This document shows positions 1 through 11,200 of a DNA stretch of 64,000 nt, one piece after another (within the stretch, counting starts at the first letter, position 1; the number at the start of each line of letters is the position of its first letter). The position numbers and the translations under genes were made by a program. The stretch covers positions 4,034,556 through 4,098,555 of the forward strand of contig NZ_CM001558.1 in assembly GCF_000281895.1 (NCBI RefSeq), in the 5' to 3' direction. The DNA is from Pseudomonas fluorescens Q2-87. GTDB taxonomy: Bacteria; Pseudomonadota; Gammaproteobacteria; Pseudomonadales; Pseudomonadaceae. The notes below the pieces were generated by a model. That model was not told the origin of the DNA, searched no databases, and worked only from the letters and a program-made list of their open reading frames with translations.

Positions 1-655
1 CGGCCATGATCTCGTCGGTGACGCCGCTTTCGGCACGCATGCCGGCAGCCAGGAACGGCACCATCAGGCGCATCACCTGCTCGATGGATGTGTTTACGCC
101 AAAGTCGGTCTCGGCGATGGCCCGCAGCGCCTTGATACCGGACATGCTGAACGCTGCGGCACCAAGCATGAAGTGCACGCGCCAGAACAGTTCAATCGGT
201 GGAATGCGCGGCGCCGCCTCGTTGACCAGCAGCATATAGCGGCGGAACACCTTGCCGTACATGTCTTCCAGATAACGCCGCAAGTGACCCTGGCTCTGGC
301 TGAAAGCCAGGCCCAGAAGACGCATGAATATAGAAAGGTCGTTACCGCTGCGCGGCTGCACGACGAGGGCTTGCTCGACCAGGATCTCCAAGAGTTCTTC
401 CAGGGTCGGCTTGACGTCAGGCTTGGCCTGGCGCCGCTCAAGCTCACGATCGAGGCTGAGGCAGAAGGGCCCGAGGAATCTCGAGAAAACCGCCTGGATC
501 AAGGCTTTTTTCGAACCGAAGTGATAGTTCACCGCAGCCAGGTTCACCCCGGCCTTGCTGGTAATCAGACGCAACGAGGTTTCGGCGAAACCTTTTTCCG
601 CGAACAACTGCTCGGCAGCATCGAGGATGCGTTCAACGGTTTCCGACTGGGCCAT
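1..655 (-). CDS. psrA: PsrA, TetR-family fatty-acid-responsive regulator (3' end cut by window edge)
   Basis: The minus-strand reading from the ATG at 655 gives a TetR protein beginning MAQSETVERILDAAEQLF, with the helix-turn-helix in about the first 50 residues, including the TetR-typical AVNYHFGSK segment. About 218 codons are present and the gene runs off the left edge. In Pseudomonas PsrA senses long-chain fatty acids, represses its own gene and fadBA5-type beta-oxidation genes, and activates rpoS. Position beside divergent lexA matches the P. aeruginosa psrA-lexA-sulA order. Two overlapping CAAAC/GTTTG-type palindromes lie 16-43 bp upstream of the start, fitting autorepression. The assignment rests on sequence resemblance and synteny together. 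Confidence 0.9.
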   Translation of the reverse strand, partial: MAQSETVERILDAAEQLFAEKGFAETSLRLITSKAGVNLAAVNYHFGSKKALIQAVFSRFLGPFCLSLDRELERRQAKPDVKPTLEELLEILVEQALVVQPRSGNDLSIFMRLLGLAFSQSQGHLRRYLEDMYGKVFRRYMLLVNEAAPRIPPIELFWRVHFMLGAAAFSMSGIKALRAIAETDFGVNTSIEQVMRLMVPFLAAGMRAESGVTDEIMA

Positions 656-670
656 GGTAATTCCGCCTGA

Positions 671-698
671 CAAACACTTGTTTGAAACATACGTTTCA
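671..698. promoter_or_regulatory. Two overlapping PsrA-type operators
   Basis: CAAACACTTGTTTG (671-684) and TGAAACATACGTTTCA (683-698) are adjacent perfect-arm inverted repeats. Both fit the published PsrA consensus (G/C)AAAC-N2-4-GTTT(G/C). They sit just ahead of psrA, where autorepression is expected. The site assignment is inferred from the motif. Confidence 0.75.
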
Positions 699-850
699 GC
701 CCATGGGTTTGTCAAGCCTGCCCGGGCGTTTTGCGAACGTCCGGTCAGTTATTTAACCATCTTTTCCCGGACGGTAGCCACCTCTCCTCCAGATGCCCCT
801 CCGACCGTCCAGCGGCCTGAGAAAAAAGGAGGATTGCCAAGCGGCGTCCA

Positions 851-885
851 CTGTATATAATCCCAGTCACTGTATAAAAAGACAG
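851..885. promoter_or_regulatory. Tandem SOS (LexA) boxes of the lexA promoter
   Basis: CTGTATATAATCCCAG (851-866) and CTGTATAAAAAGACAG (870-885) both satisfy CTG-N10-CAG, and the second ends 10 bp before the lexA ATG. The centres are 19 bp apart, close to two helical turns, so two LexA dimers could bind on one face. This is the standard autoregulatory arrangement and should also control the downstream sulA. Confidence 0.93.
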
Positions 886-895
886 AGCGCTCATT

Positions 896-1504
896 ATGAT
901 AAAGCTGACGCCACGCCAAGCAGAGATTCTGGCCTTCATCAAACGCTGCCTCGAAGACAACGGCTATCCGCCGACCCGTGCGGAAATCGCCCAGGAACTG
1001 GGTTTCAAGTCGCCCAACGCGGCTGAGGAACACCTCAAGGCGCTGGCCCGCAAGGGCGCTATCGAAATGACCCCGGGCGCATCCCGTGGCATTCGCATCC
1101 CTGGCTTCGAAGCCAAGGCCGACGAAACCACCCTTCCGATCATCGGCCGGGTAGCGGCAGGCGCCCCGATCCTCGCCCAGCAACATGTCGAGGAGTCCTG
1201 CAATATCAATCCATCGTTCTTCCATCCGCGAGCTGACTATCTCCTTCGCGTACATGGCATGAGCATGAAGGACATCGGCATCTTCGACGGCGATCTCCTG
1301 GCCGTGCATACCACCCGCGAGGCCCGCAACGGCCAGATCGTCGTGGCACGAATCGGCGACGAGGTCACCGTCAAGCGCTTCAAGCGCGACGGCAGCAAGG
1401 TCTGGCTCATTGCCGAGAACCCCGAATTCGCCCCCATTGAAGTAAACCTGAAAGATCAGGACCTGGTCATCGAAGGCTTGAGCGTCGGCGTCATTCGCCG
1501 CTAA
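896..1504 (+). CDS. lexA: LexA, SOS repressor and self-cleaving protease
   Basis: The 202-residue protein has a winged-helix DNA-binding domain (about 1-70) followed by a S24 peptidase domain. The Ala88-Gly89 autocleavage bond, nucleophile Ser123 in HGMSMKD and catalytic Lys160 in DEVTVKR are all visible. LexA represses DNA-damage genes until RecA filaments trigger self-cleavage. The start at 896 is directly preceded by two SOS boxes. sulA starts 10 bp after the stop, so the two form a damage-inducible operon. Confidence 0.98.
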   Translation: MIKLTPRQAEILAFIKRCLEDNGYPPTRAEIAQELGFKSPNAAEEHLKALARKGAIEMTPGASRGIRIPGFEAKADETTLPIIGRVAAGAPILAQQHVEESCNINPSFFHPRADYLLRVHGMSMKDIGIFDGDLLAVHTTREARNGQIVVARIGDEVTVKRFKRDGSKVWLIAENPEFAPIEVNLKDQDLVIEGLSVGVIRR

Positions 1505-1514
1505 AGGAGGCTTT

Positions 1515-1988
1515 ATGCAGTTCCCTCACACACCACAGCACACACAACTTCCGCTGTTCGAGGCATTCATGGCCCAACCGCTGGTTCCAGTTCTGAAAGA
1601 GGTCATCGAGTCGCCCTGGGGCGTCGAGCCCGAGCCTTTTAGTGAACTGTCGTTACGTGGTGCGGCTGGGAGCTGCCTGAACCTTCTGGCGCCGGTTCTG
1701 CGAGAACTCAGCCAGGACCAGGATGCTCGCTGGTTGACGCTGATTGCTCCACCGGCCAGCGTTACCCAGGCCTGGTTGCGGGACGCTGGCCTGAATCGTG
1801 AGCGCATCCTGCTGTTGCAACCGCGAGGCACTCAAAGCGCCCAGCAGTTGACCTGCGAAGCCTTGCGCCTGGGTCGCAGTCACACAGTGGTCAGTTGGCT
1901 CAACCCGTTGACCACGACAGCGCGGCAACAGTTGATCAGCGCCGCCCGCATTGGGGACGCACAAAGCCTGAATATTCGATTGGGCTAA
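1515..1988 (+). CDS. sulA: SulA, SOS cell-division inhibitor
   Basis: This 157-residue protein follows lexA by 10 bp and has a strong ribosome-binding site (AAAGGAGG, 1503-1510). SulA blocks FtsZ polymerisation after DNA damage. The central part, with the segments LTLIAPPASVTQAWLRDAG and SHTVVSWLNPL, resembles the RecA-like fold of SulA. Assignment rests on this similarity plus the lexA-sulA arrangement typical of pseudomonads. A weak hairpin without a T-tract lies just past the stop (about 1999-2022). Expression should follow the lexA SOS promoter. Confidence 0.9.
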   Translation: MQFPHTPQHTQLPLFEAFMAQPLVPVLKEVIESPWGVEPEPFSELSLRGAAGSCLNLLAPVLRELSQDQDARWLTLIAPPASVTQAWLRDAGLNRERILLLQPRGTQSAQQLTCEALRLGRSHTVVSWLNPLTTTARQQLISAARIGDAQSLNIRLG

Positions 1989-2059
1989 AGCAGGTGCGGG
2001 GCTTCTTCAAAGGCAGAGAAGCCGGCGGTCACGCTATCCAAAAAAGCCGACAGGCGGGA

Positions 2060-2293
2060 TCAATGAAGAACCCGCGGTCCCTCTTCCTTGTTGAATTCGC
2101 CCTCAACCAGGCGACCTGCCATCTGGACGCCCACGCTGAGCATCGCCTTGGCAACTTCGACGTGTTGGCCCTGCAGGAATACCTTGGCATCTTCGGAAAA
2201 GTTCAGGGTAACCAGAGAACCCTCGTCTTCGGCCCTGCGCAGCTCGATGCGACCATCAGGAAGTTCGACAATTTCTAGAAAGGACGTTGGCAT
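2060..2293 (-). CDS. Small conserved Pseudomonas protein (PA3009-like)
   Basis: This 77-residue acidic protein begins MPTSFLEIVELPDGRI. It has no signal peptide or membrane segment. A GGAG ribosome-binding site precedes the ATG at 2293, and an AT-rich stretch containing a TATAAT-like -10 lies around 2320-2327. Its position between sulA and the next conserved gene matches P. aeruginosa PA3009. Function is unknown. The pattern of short beta-strand-like segments suggests a small compact domain, but nothing more can be said. Confidence 0.7.
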   Translation of the reverse strand: MPTSFLEIVELPDGRIELRRAEDEGSLVTLNFSEDAKVFLQGQHVEVAKAMLSVGVQMAGRLVEGEFNKEEGPRVLH

Positions 2294-2399
2294 AAAAGTC
2301 TGTTCTCCACGAAAGGCGAGGATTATATAGTCATCAGCCAGGCTTCGCTCGGGATCTTGACCAAGCGTTATTTAACGTACGTAACTGGCCTGGAAAAAC

Positions 2400-2924
2400 T
2401 CAGCACTCATTCAGGCCTTCACGAAAGCGTATCGCCAGGCTCTTCAAGTTCTGGCGCCAGCTCTCCAGCTCCTCCCGGCTCAACTCCAGCTCAGGGTCCT
2501 GTTCATCCAGATTGACCGCCACGATCAACGGCTGGGTCACGTCACCCTTGGGCTTGCGTGGAGCCCGTGGCGGCTCGAACAAGGCCGCATGGGCCGCCAA
2601 TAGCTTCGCCAGCCAGGTTTCCGGGTTATGCGCCAGCTCGACCATTTCGGCCAATTCCGGGATAGCGATCGTTTCCAGCACTTCGCGGGTCAACAGCAGC
2701 TCGGCCCGCGCGGCATTCGCTTGGGGCAGGCGATAGAAACCGGCGATTTCATGGCACAACCCCAACAGCGCACCGTACAGGTGAAACAGCGCAGACTCGC
2801 GTCCTGCCTGGAGCAGAGCCGGGGAATTCATCGCACGCCCATCCTCGGCCCTGGTGAGCGCTTCGAGCGACAGACCGGCGAAATAGATTTTCTGATTGGT
2901 GCGGGTATAGAGTTCGTGGGCCAT
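2400..2924 (-). CDS. Conserved protein of unknown function (PA3010-like)
   Basis: Starting at MAHELYTRTNQKIYFAG (ATG at 2924, preceded by GGGGAG), this is a 174-residue, mostly helical soluble protein. The upstream in-frame extension to 3041 is rejected because it overlaps the topA terminator and lacks a good ribosome-binding site. The C-terminal part is Leu/Glu-rich (about 140-170) and could form a helical hairpin. It lies downstream of topA on the same strand but is separated from it by a terminator. The position matches PA3010. No function is assigned. Confidence 0.75.
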   Translation of the reverse strand: MAHELYTRTNQKIYFAGLSLEALTRAEDGRAMNSPALLQAGRESALFHLYGALLGLCHEIAGFYRLPQANAARAELLLTREVLETIAIPELAEMVELAHNPETWLAKLLAAHAALFEPPRAPRKPKGDVTQPLIVAVNLDEQDPELELSREELESWRQNLKSLAIRFREGLNEC

Positions 2925-3004
2925 GGCGGCATCTCCCCAACGAAATGAAAGCTTCAGGCAAGGGCGACAGTGTCGTGGATCAACCGAGGCCACTGCAAGC
3001 CAAA

Positions 3005-3055
3005 AACAAAAAGGCCGCATGAAAACCCGTGGGTTTGCCATGTGGCCTTTTTGTT
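3005..3055 (-). terminator. Strong terminator downstream of topA
   Basis: A long inverted repeat has outer arms 3008-3021 and 3039-3052 (AAAAAGGCC against GGCCTTTTT) and an inner AAACCC-GT-GGGTTT stem. T-tracts on both strands make it potentially bidirectional. It separates topA from the PA3010-like gene. Confidence 0.85.
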
Positions 3056-3115
3056 AGGTCAGTGCGGATTCAGCGATTGCAGGGGACGGCAGCGACCGAA
3101 ACGTCGGACCGGTCC

Positions 3116-3142
3116 AGCGGGAGCAAGCTCCCTCGCCACAAG
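3116..3142. repeat. Solitary REP element, class A
   Basis: The core is the short inverted repeat GGGAG-CAAG-CTCCC followed by TCGCCACA. The same core recurs at 11090, 19021, 43486 and 62120. Here it stands alone between the topA stop and its terminator. Confidence 0.75.
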
Positions 3143-3177
3143 AGCCTCAGCTCCGCCCTCCAGACAAGTCCTGGCGA

Positions 3178-5790
3178 TCAGCGCTTGTCTTCAACGGTCC
3201 ATTTACCGCCGTCGTAGTACGCCTTCCACCCGGTCGGCTTGCCGTCGACTTCGGTCTGCACGTACTGCTCCTTGGTCTTGCGGCTATAGCGAATGACCGC
3301 TGGGCGCCCGTCAGGATCCTTCTGCGGCGCTTCGCAGAGGAAATGGTACTTCGGATCGATCTCATCCTTGTGCGGCACGATTTCCAACACCAACGGTGCA
3401 CGGGTCTCGCGGTTTTTCGGGAACTGACTGGCCGCCAGGAACAGGCCGGACGCACCGTCGCGCAGAATGTAGGTATCGTTGACCTTCTCGCATTTGAGTT
3501 CGGGCATCTTCACCGGGTCCATTTTCGGCGGCGCCGCGTCACCGCTCTTGAGCAGCTTGCGGGTGTTCTTGCAGGTCGGGTTGGTGCAACCGAAGAACTT
3601 GCCGAAACGACCGGTCTTGAGCTGCATCTCGCTGCCACACTTGTCGCATTCCAGGCTTGGACCTTCATAGCCCTTGATGCGGTAGGTGCCCTCTTCAATC
3701 TCATAGCCGGCACAGTCCGGGTTGTTGCCACAGATGTGCAGCTTGCGTTTTTCGTCCAGCAGATAGGCATCCATCGCCGTGCTGCAGATCGGGCAACGAT
3801 GCTTGCCGCGCAGCACCAGGGATTCGGATTCGCCCTCGTCGTCAGCGGCGATTTCATCGCCTGGCACCAGGTTGACAGTCGCCTTGCAGCGCTCCTTGGG
3901 TGGCAGGCTGTAGCCCGAGCAACCGAGGAACACGCCGGTCGAGGCGGTACGAATTTGCATCGGACGCCCGCAGGTCAGGCACGGAATGTCGGTCATGACC
4001 GGCTGGTTGGCCCGCATGCCGTTGTCCGGGCTCTCGGCCACTTCGAGCTTTTTCTTGAAGTCGCCGTAGAACTCGTCAAGGACGTTTTTCCAGTCTCGCT
4101 CGCCCTGGGCCACGTCGTCGAGATTCTCTTCCATGCCGGCGGTGAAACCGTAATCCATCAGGTTCGAGAAGCTCTCGGACAGGCGTTCGGTAACGATGTC
4201 ACCCATCTTTTCCGAGTAGAAGCGACGGTTGTGCAGCGCCACGTAGCCACGATCCTGAATGGTGGAGATGATCGCCGCGTAGGTCGAAGGACGACCAATA
4301 CCGCGCTTTTCCATTTCCTTGACCAGGCTGGCTTCCGAATAACGCGCCGGCGGCTTGGTGAAATGCTGCGTCGGATCGAGCTTGATCAGCTTCATCACGT
4401 CGCCCTGGGCCATATCTGGCAGGACGTCATCGTCACCAGGCTTGGTGATTTGCGGCATGACGCGGGTGTAGCCGTCGAACTTCAGGATACGGCCCTTGGC
4501 GCGCAGCTCGAAGTCACCGGCTCCGACGCTGACTGTGGTCGACAGGTATTGCGCCGGCAGCATCTGGCAGGCGAGGAACTGGCGCCAGATCAATTCGTAG
4601 AGACGCTCTGCATCACGCTCCATGCCCGATAGCTTGCTTGGCTCGGTGTTGGCATCGGACGGACGAATCGCTTCGTGAGCCTCTTGGGCGCCTTCCTTGC
4701 TGCTATAGACGTTTGGCGTTTCTGGCAGATACTTCTTGCCGAACTCGCTTTCTATATAGGTACGTGCCATCGCCACGGCGTCAGCCGAGAGGTTGGTCGA
4801 GTCGGTACGCATGTACGTGATGTAACCAGCTTCGTACAGACGCTGGGCCATCATCATGGTTTTCTTCACGCCAAAGCCCAGGCGGTTGCTCGCGGCCTGC
4901 TGCAGCGTGGACGTGATGAACGGCGCGGACGGCTTGCTGCTGGTCGGCTTGTCCTCGCGCTTGACGATGCTGTAGCTGGAAGCCTTGAGCTTTTCCAGCG
5001 CGGCCATGGCCTGTGCTTCATTGAGAGGCTTGAAGGCTTCGCCCTTCTCCCGGGCCACGTCGAAGCGCACGGTGGCGCCCTTCGCGGTGCCGAGGTCGGC
5101 ATGGACTTCCCAATATTCTTCAGGGATGAACGCACGGATTTCCCGCTCGCGCTCCACCACCAGTTTCACTGCGACCGACTGCACGCGACCGGCCGACAGG
5201 CCACGGGCGATCTTGGCCCACAGCAATGGCGAGACCATGTAGCCGACCACACGATCGAGGAAGCGACGCGCCTGCTGGGCGTTGACCCGATCGATGTCCA
5301 GCTCGCCCGGCTGGGAGAAGGCCTCCTGGATGGCCTTCTTGGTAATTTCGTTGAACACCACGCGCTTGTAGCGGCTGTCATCCCCACCAATGGCTTCGCG
5401 CAGGTGCCAGGCAATGGCTTCCCCTTCGCGGTCCAAGTCCGTCGCGAGATAGATGGTGTCGGCATCCTTGGCGAGCCGGCGCAGCTCCTCGATGACTTTT
5501 TCCTTGCCCGGGAGGATCTCGTACTTGGCTTTCCAGCCGTGTTCCGGATCGACCCCCATGCGCGAGACCAGCTGCTTGCGCGCCTTGTCTTTCGGCGACA
5601 GCGCCGGCGCTTCACCAGCCGCAGCCTTGCCGCGCTTGGCGGCAGGCTCCTTGCTGGCGCTAGCCGAACCGCTGGTGGGCAGGTCTCGGATATGGCCGAT
5701 ACTCGACTTCACCACGTATTGGTTGCCCAGATACTTGTTGATGGTCTTGGCCTTAGCCGGGGATTCCACAATGACCAGCGATTTGCCCAT
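3178..5790 (-). CDS. topA: DNA topoisomerase I
   Basis: This 870-residue type IA topoisomerase relaxes negative supercoils by breaking one strand through a 5'-phosphotyrosine. The Toprim domain begins the protein ([17 protein letters not shown]). The active-site tyrosine is Tyr326 in TYMRTDST. The C-terminal third contains three Cys4-type zinc modules, whose first pairs are CLTC, CPIC and CDKC, followed by a basic tail. An Ala/Lys-rich insertion at about residues 41-75 is typical of Pseudomonas TopA. It appears to be its own transcription unit, ended by the hairpin at 3005-3055. Confidence 0.98.
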   Translation of the reverse strand: MGKSLVIVESPAKAKTINKYLGNQYVVKSSIGHIRDLPTSGSASASKEPAAKRGKAAAGEAPALSPKDKARKQLVSRMGVDPEHGWKAKYEILPGKEKVIEELRRLAKDADTIYLATDLDREGEAIAWHLREAIGGDDSRYKRVVFNEITKKAIQEAFSQPGELDIDRVNAQQARRFLDRVVGYMVSPLLWAKIARGLSAGRVQSVAVKLVVEREREIRAFIPEEYWEVHADLGTAKGATVRFDVAREKGEAFKPLNEAQAMAALEKLKASSYSIVKREDKPTSSKPSAPFITSTLQQAASNRLGFGVKKTMMMAQRLYEAGYITYMRTDSTNLSADAVAMARTYIESEFGKKYLPETPNVYSSKEGAQEAHEAIRPSDANTEPSKLSGMERDAERLYELIWRQFLACQMLPAQYLSTTVSVGAGDFELRAKGRILKFDGYTRVMPQITKPGDDDVLPDMAQGDVMKLIKLDPTQHFTKPPARYSEASLVKEMEKRGIGRPSTYAAIISTIQDRGYVALHNRRFYSEKMGDIVTERLSESFSNLMDYGFTAGMEENLDDVAQGERDWKNVLDEFYGDFKKKLEVAESPDNGMRANQPVMTDIPCLTCGRPMQIRTASTGVFLGCSGYSLPPKERCKATVNLVPGDEIAADDEGESESLVLRGKHRCPICSTAMDAYLLDEKRKLHICGNNPDCAGYEIEEGTYRIKGYEGPSLECDKCGSEMQLKTGRFGKFFGCTNPTCKNTRKLLKSGDAAPPKMDPVKMPELKCEKVNDTYILRDGASGLFLAASQFPKNRETRAPLVLEIVPHKDEIDPKYHFLCEAPQKDPDGRPAVIRYSRKTKEQYVQTEVDGKPTGWKAYYDGGKWTVEDKR

Positions 5791-5905
5791 GGATCAGAAA
5801 ATTCCTGAATTCTAAAAAGTGAAAGGCGGTTGGCGCCTGACGCGGCACCGCTATATATAGTGGCTGCAAGGTGAGGTCAAGCGCAGGGTTGCCCGCATGT
5901 GGACC

Positions 5906-6142
5906 TCAAGACCTGGAAAAAATGCTCTCTTCGGCCTGCACCAAAGCAAAGCGTGGCACCTGTTCGCCGTCAACCTCGACGGACTCCTGGAACATGCTCA
6001 AGGGACGCACCCAAAAGCCGTAATCGCCATACAAGGCTTGATAGAAGACCACTTCTTCCTCGGTCTCGGAATGCCGCGCAATGCTGAATACGCGGTACTG
6101 CGGACCTTTGTAATGCTGGTAGAGCCCAGGTTGTATCGGCAT
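5906..6142 (-). CDS. DUF1653-family small protein
   Basis: The 78-residue protein starting at the ATG at 6142 contains the DUF1653 pattern: YQHYKGPQYRVFSIARHSET, then FYQALYGDYGFWVRPLSMF. The preceding GAGTGAGGG serves as ribosome-binding site. An in-frame TTG at 6160 would add six residues but would place that site inside the coding region. DUF1653 proteins are small single-domain beta-rich proteins of unknown function. It lies between topA and fadA on the same strand, after the fadBA terminator. Confidence 0.8.
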   Translation of the reverse strand: MPIQPGLYQHYKGPQYRVFSIARHSETEEEVVFYQALYGDYGFWVRPLSMFQESVEVDGEQVPRFALVQAEESIFSRS

Positions 6143-6203
6143 GCTTTGGCCCTCACTCAAATCTTTTCAAAATAAAAATAAAATCTTTTTCTACTAAACC
6201 CGT

Positions 6204-6234
6204 AAAAACAAAAACCGGGGCACTTGGCCCCGGC
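6204..6234 (-). terminator. Terminator of the fadBA operon
   Basis: On the minus strand the stem CCGGGGC-caagt-GCCCCGG is followed by TTTTTGTTTTT, directly after the fadA stop. Confidence 0.9.
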
Positions 6235-6251
6235 TTCCATCGACGCAACGC

Positions 6252-7442
<1,191 letters not shown>

Positions 7443-7457
7443 CTAGTCGTTGGGCGC

Positions 7458-9605
<2,148 letters not shown>

Positions 9606-9666
9606 CAACTGATCTCCACGATATGGAAGCTGAACAGTACACGTTGAACGCTGACCGCTGGTTTGG

Positions 9667-9688
9667 GCATTGACGTTGTCATCAATGC
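9667..9688. promoter_or_regulatory. Inverted repeat upstream of fadB, candidate operator
   Basis: Outer arms GCATTGA/TCAATGC contain a second perfect palindrome, TGAC-gtt-GTCA. The element is 62-83 bp upstream of the fadB ATG and does not match the PsrA consensus. It is a regulator site by position only. A further pair, CAAACG (9755-9760) and CGTTTG (9776-9781), is too widely spaced for a PsrA box. Confidence 0.4.
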
Positions 9689-9950
9689 TACGCCAATCCG
9701 CCAGGCACACCCGTCAACGCGATAGTCGGGTTCTGTAGGAGCATTCTGAAAATACAAACGCTCAATTCATACGCCCGTTTGATTTGGGTACGTCACCTTC
9801 ACGGAATTTCCGACAATTGTCAATCGCCCTAAACAGGGGCAAGAATTCGACTTTACGGTCATTTCCGAACCCCATGGATCCGCAACACGACGGTGCATGA
9901 GCAGCCATTCATAGAATCAATAATTAGAAAAGTCGCCCTAATTGCAGGCG

Positions 9951-10090
9951 CGTCGGATTCAGTTGGCTACGCTGTCAGGAAGACGAGTGGATATTTGGGA
10001 ATGATGGGGCGATGTGAACGACACCCGACATGAGAAATAAATTACCGGCCTGCCTGGCCAACCCGCCCGATGAGACTGTCGGGCTTTTTT
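9951..10090 (+). ncRNA. Candidate small RNA between fadB and a convergent-facing gene
   Basis: The 490-bp gap 9606-10095 has no credible protein gene. It ends in a classic plus-strand intrinsic terminator (GCCCGA, 8-nt loop, TCGGGC, T6; 10065-10090). Both flanking genes are on the minus strand, so nothing known uses this terminator. A preceding hairpin GGCC-tgcct-GGCC (10048-10060) and a possible RpoS-like -10 (CTAATT, 9939-9944) suggest a transcript of about 140 nt. The 5' end is a guess. A known Pseudomonas sRNA such as RgsA is possible but not verified. Confidence 0.5.
10065..10090 (+). terminator. Orphan plus-strand intrinsic terminator
   Basis: Stem GCCCGA/TCGGGC with loop TGAGACTG, followed by six T. 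Read on the minus strand it has no T-tract, so it does not serve the neighbouring minus-strand genes. Confidence 0.85.
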
Positions 10091-10095
10091 ACGCC

Positions 10096-10533
10096 TCAGG
10101 CCAGCGCCTTGAGCACGTCGGCAATGTCCTGCAAGATTCTGGCTTCGCCTTTTTCGCCCCAATACAAGGCAATCATTTGCCCATCGGCTTCGACTTTGTA
10201 GACGTTGGCCGGCAATTTTTCGAAATGATTGAGCAATGCCTCATCCTGGCAGACCTCGCGCCACTGGTTGACCCACACGCCCGGCGCCGTTTGCCAATAA
10301 CACCAGCAGGCCGGTTGCTTGCCCCGCCGAGGCCGATGGTACTGGGCGCAAGGGTTCGGTGGCTGCTGACCGAGCCAGTGTGGCCACTCCTGGGGCGCCA
10401 ATTGCATGGCCAGTCCCAGGCGCCGCGCTTCCATGCGCAGGGCCATGCGACCGCTCTGGACACGGGACGGGCGCAACCATGCCAGCGGACTTAACACCAC
10501 CAACAGGATTGACAGCACTATCCAGACCGTCAT
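10096..10533 (-). CDS. Single-span membrane protein of unknown function (PA3016-like)
   Basis: Starting at MTVWIVLSILLVVLSPLAWL (ATG at 10533), the 145-residue protein has one N-terminal membrane helix (about 2-20). A Trp/Arg-rich, probably cytoplasmic domain follows, ending in the segment GEARILQDIADVLKALA. The start is set by the hydrophobic segment; the in-frame extension to 10581 is hydrophilic and overlaps the upstream region of the divergent stress-protein gene. Position beside a universal stress protein matches P. aeruginosa PA3016/PA3017. No function is known. Confidence 0.75.
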   Translation of the reverse strand: MTVWIVLSILLVVLSPLAWLRPSRVQSGRMALRMEARRLGLAMQLAPQEWPHWLGQQPPNPCAQYHRPRRGKQPACWCYWQTAPGVWVNQWREVCQDEALLNHFEKLPANVYKVEADGQMIALYWGEKGEARILQDIADVLKALA

Positions 10534-10634
10534 ATTCGTACTCCCCGATTCTGATGAGCCATCGACGCACATCGCCGTCAATGCGCTTGAAACCAGCCAT
10601 ACTTACCGTATCGCAATTCTCTGGAGTGCTTTCC

Positions 10635-11075
10635 ATGTACTACAACCACGTCCTGGTCGCTGTCGACCTCACTGAAGAATGCGATCCCGTTGTCAAGCGC
10701 GCTCGCGCCCTGTGCGACGACAGAGACACGAAATTGTCGCTGGTGCATATCGTCGAACCGATGGCCATGGCCTTTGGCGGAGACGTGCCGATGGACCTTT
10801 CCCAATTGCAACAACAGCAGTTCGACCAAGCCAAGGAGCGCCTGGACCGGCTGATCGTGAAATATCCGGACCTGAAAAAGGAAAACTGCCACCTGACCTA
10901 CGGCCAGCCGCGCCAGGAGATTCATCATCTGGCCAAGGAACAGGGTTGCGACTTGATCGTTGTCGGCAGTCATGGCCGGCACGGCCTGGCGTTGCTGCTG
11001 GGTTCGACCGCCAACGATGTGCTGCATGGCGCGCCCTGCGATGTGCTGGCAGTGCACTTGGTCAAACGCAGCTAG
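10635..11075 (+). CDS. Universal stress protein (UspA family)
   Basis: The 146-residue protein starts at MYYNHVLVAVDL, with CTGGAG 8 bp upstream. It has the UspA fold and the ATP-binding motif G-x2-G-x9-G(S/T) in GSHGRHGLALLLGST near the C-terminus, so it belongs to the nucleotide-binding UspA subgroup. Such proteins support survival under stress and stationary phase. It is divergent from the small membrane protein gene and monocistronic, followed by a REP doublet. The in-frame upstream extension to 10359 is not supported. Confidence 0.9.
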   Translation: MYYNHVLVAVDLTEECDPVVKRARALCDDRDTKLSLVHIVEPMAMAFGGDVPMDLSQLQQQQFDQAKERLDRLIVKYPDLKKENCHLTYGQPRQEIHHLAKEQGCDLIVVGSHGRHGLALLLGSTANDVLHGAPCDVLAVHLVKRS

Positions 11076-11089
11076 TTCACTCACTGAAC

Positions 11090-11181
11090 CTGTGGCGAGG
11101 GAGATTGCTCCCGCTTGAGTGCGAAGCACTCACCGCTAGGGCCGCTTCGCAGCCCAACGGGAGCAAGCTCCCTCGCCACAG
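11090..11181. repeat. REP doublet, class A, inverted
   Basis: Two class A cores in opposite orientation (CTGTGGCGAGGGAG at the left, CTCCCTCGCCACAG at the right) flank about 50 bp. Transcripts through this convergent intergenic gap would fold into a long stem. Confidence 0.85.
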
Positions 11182-11200
11182 TCATTGAGCGTGAGCGGAC

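Noticed and set aside
3343..4632. A 429-codon plus-strand frame opposite topA
   Set aside because: Antisense shadow of topA with no motif and no ribosome-binding site.
9755..9781. CAAACG and CGTTTG arms upstream of fadB as a PsrA box
   Set aside because: The arms are 15 bp apart, whereas PsrA sites have 2-4 bp between CAAAC and GTTTG.
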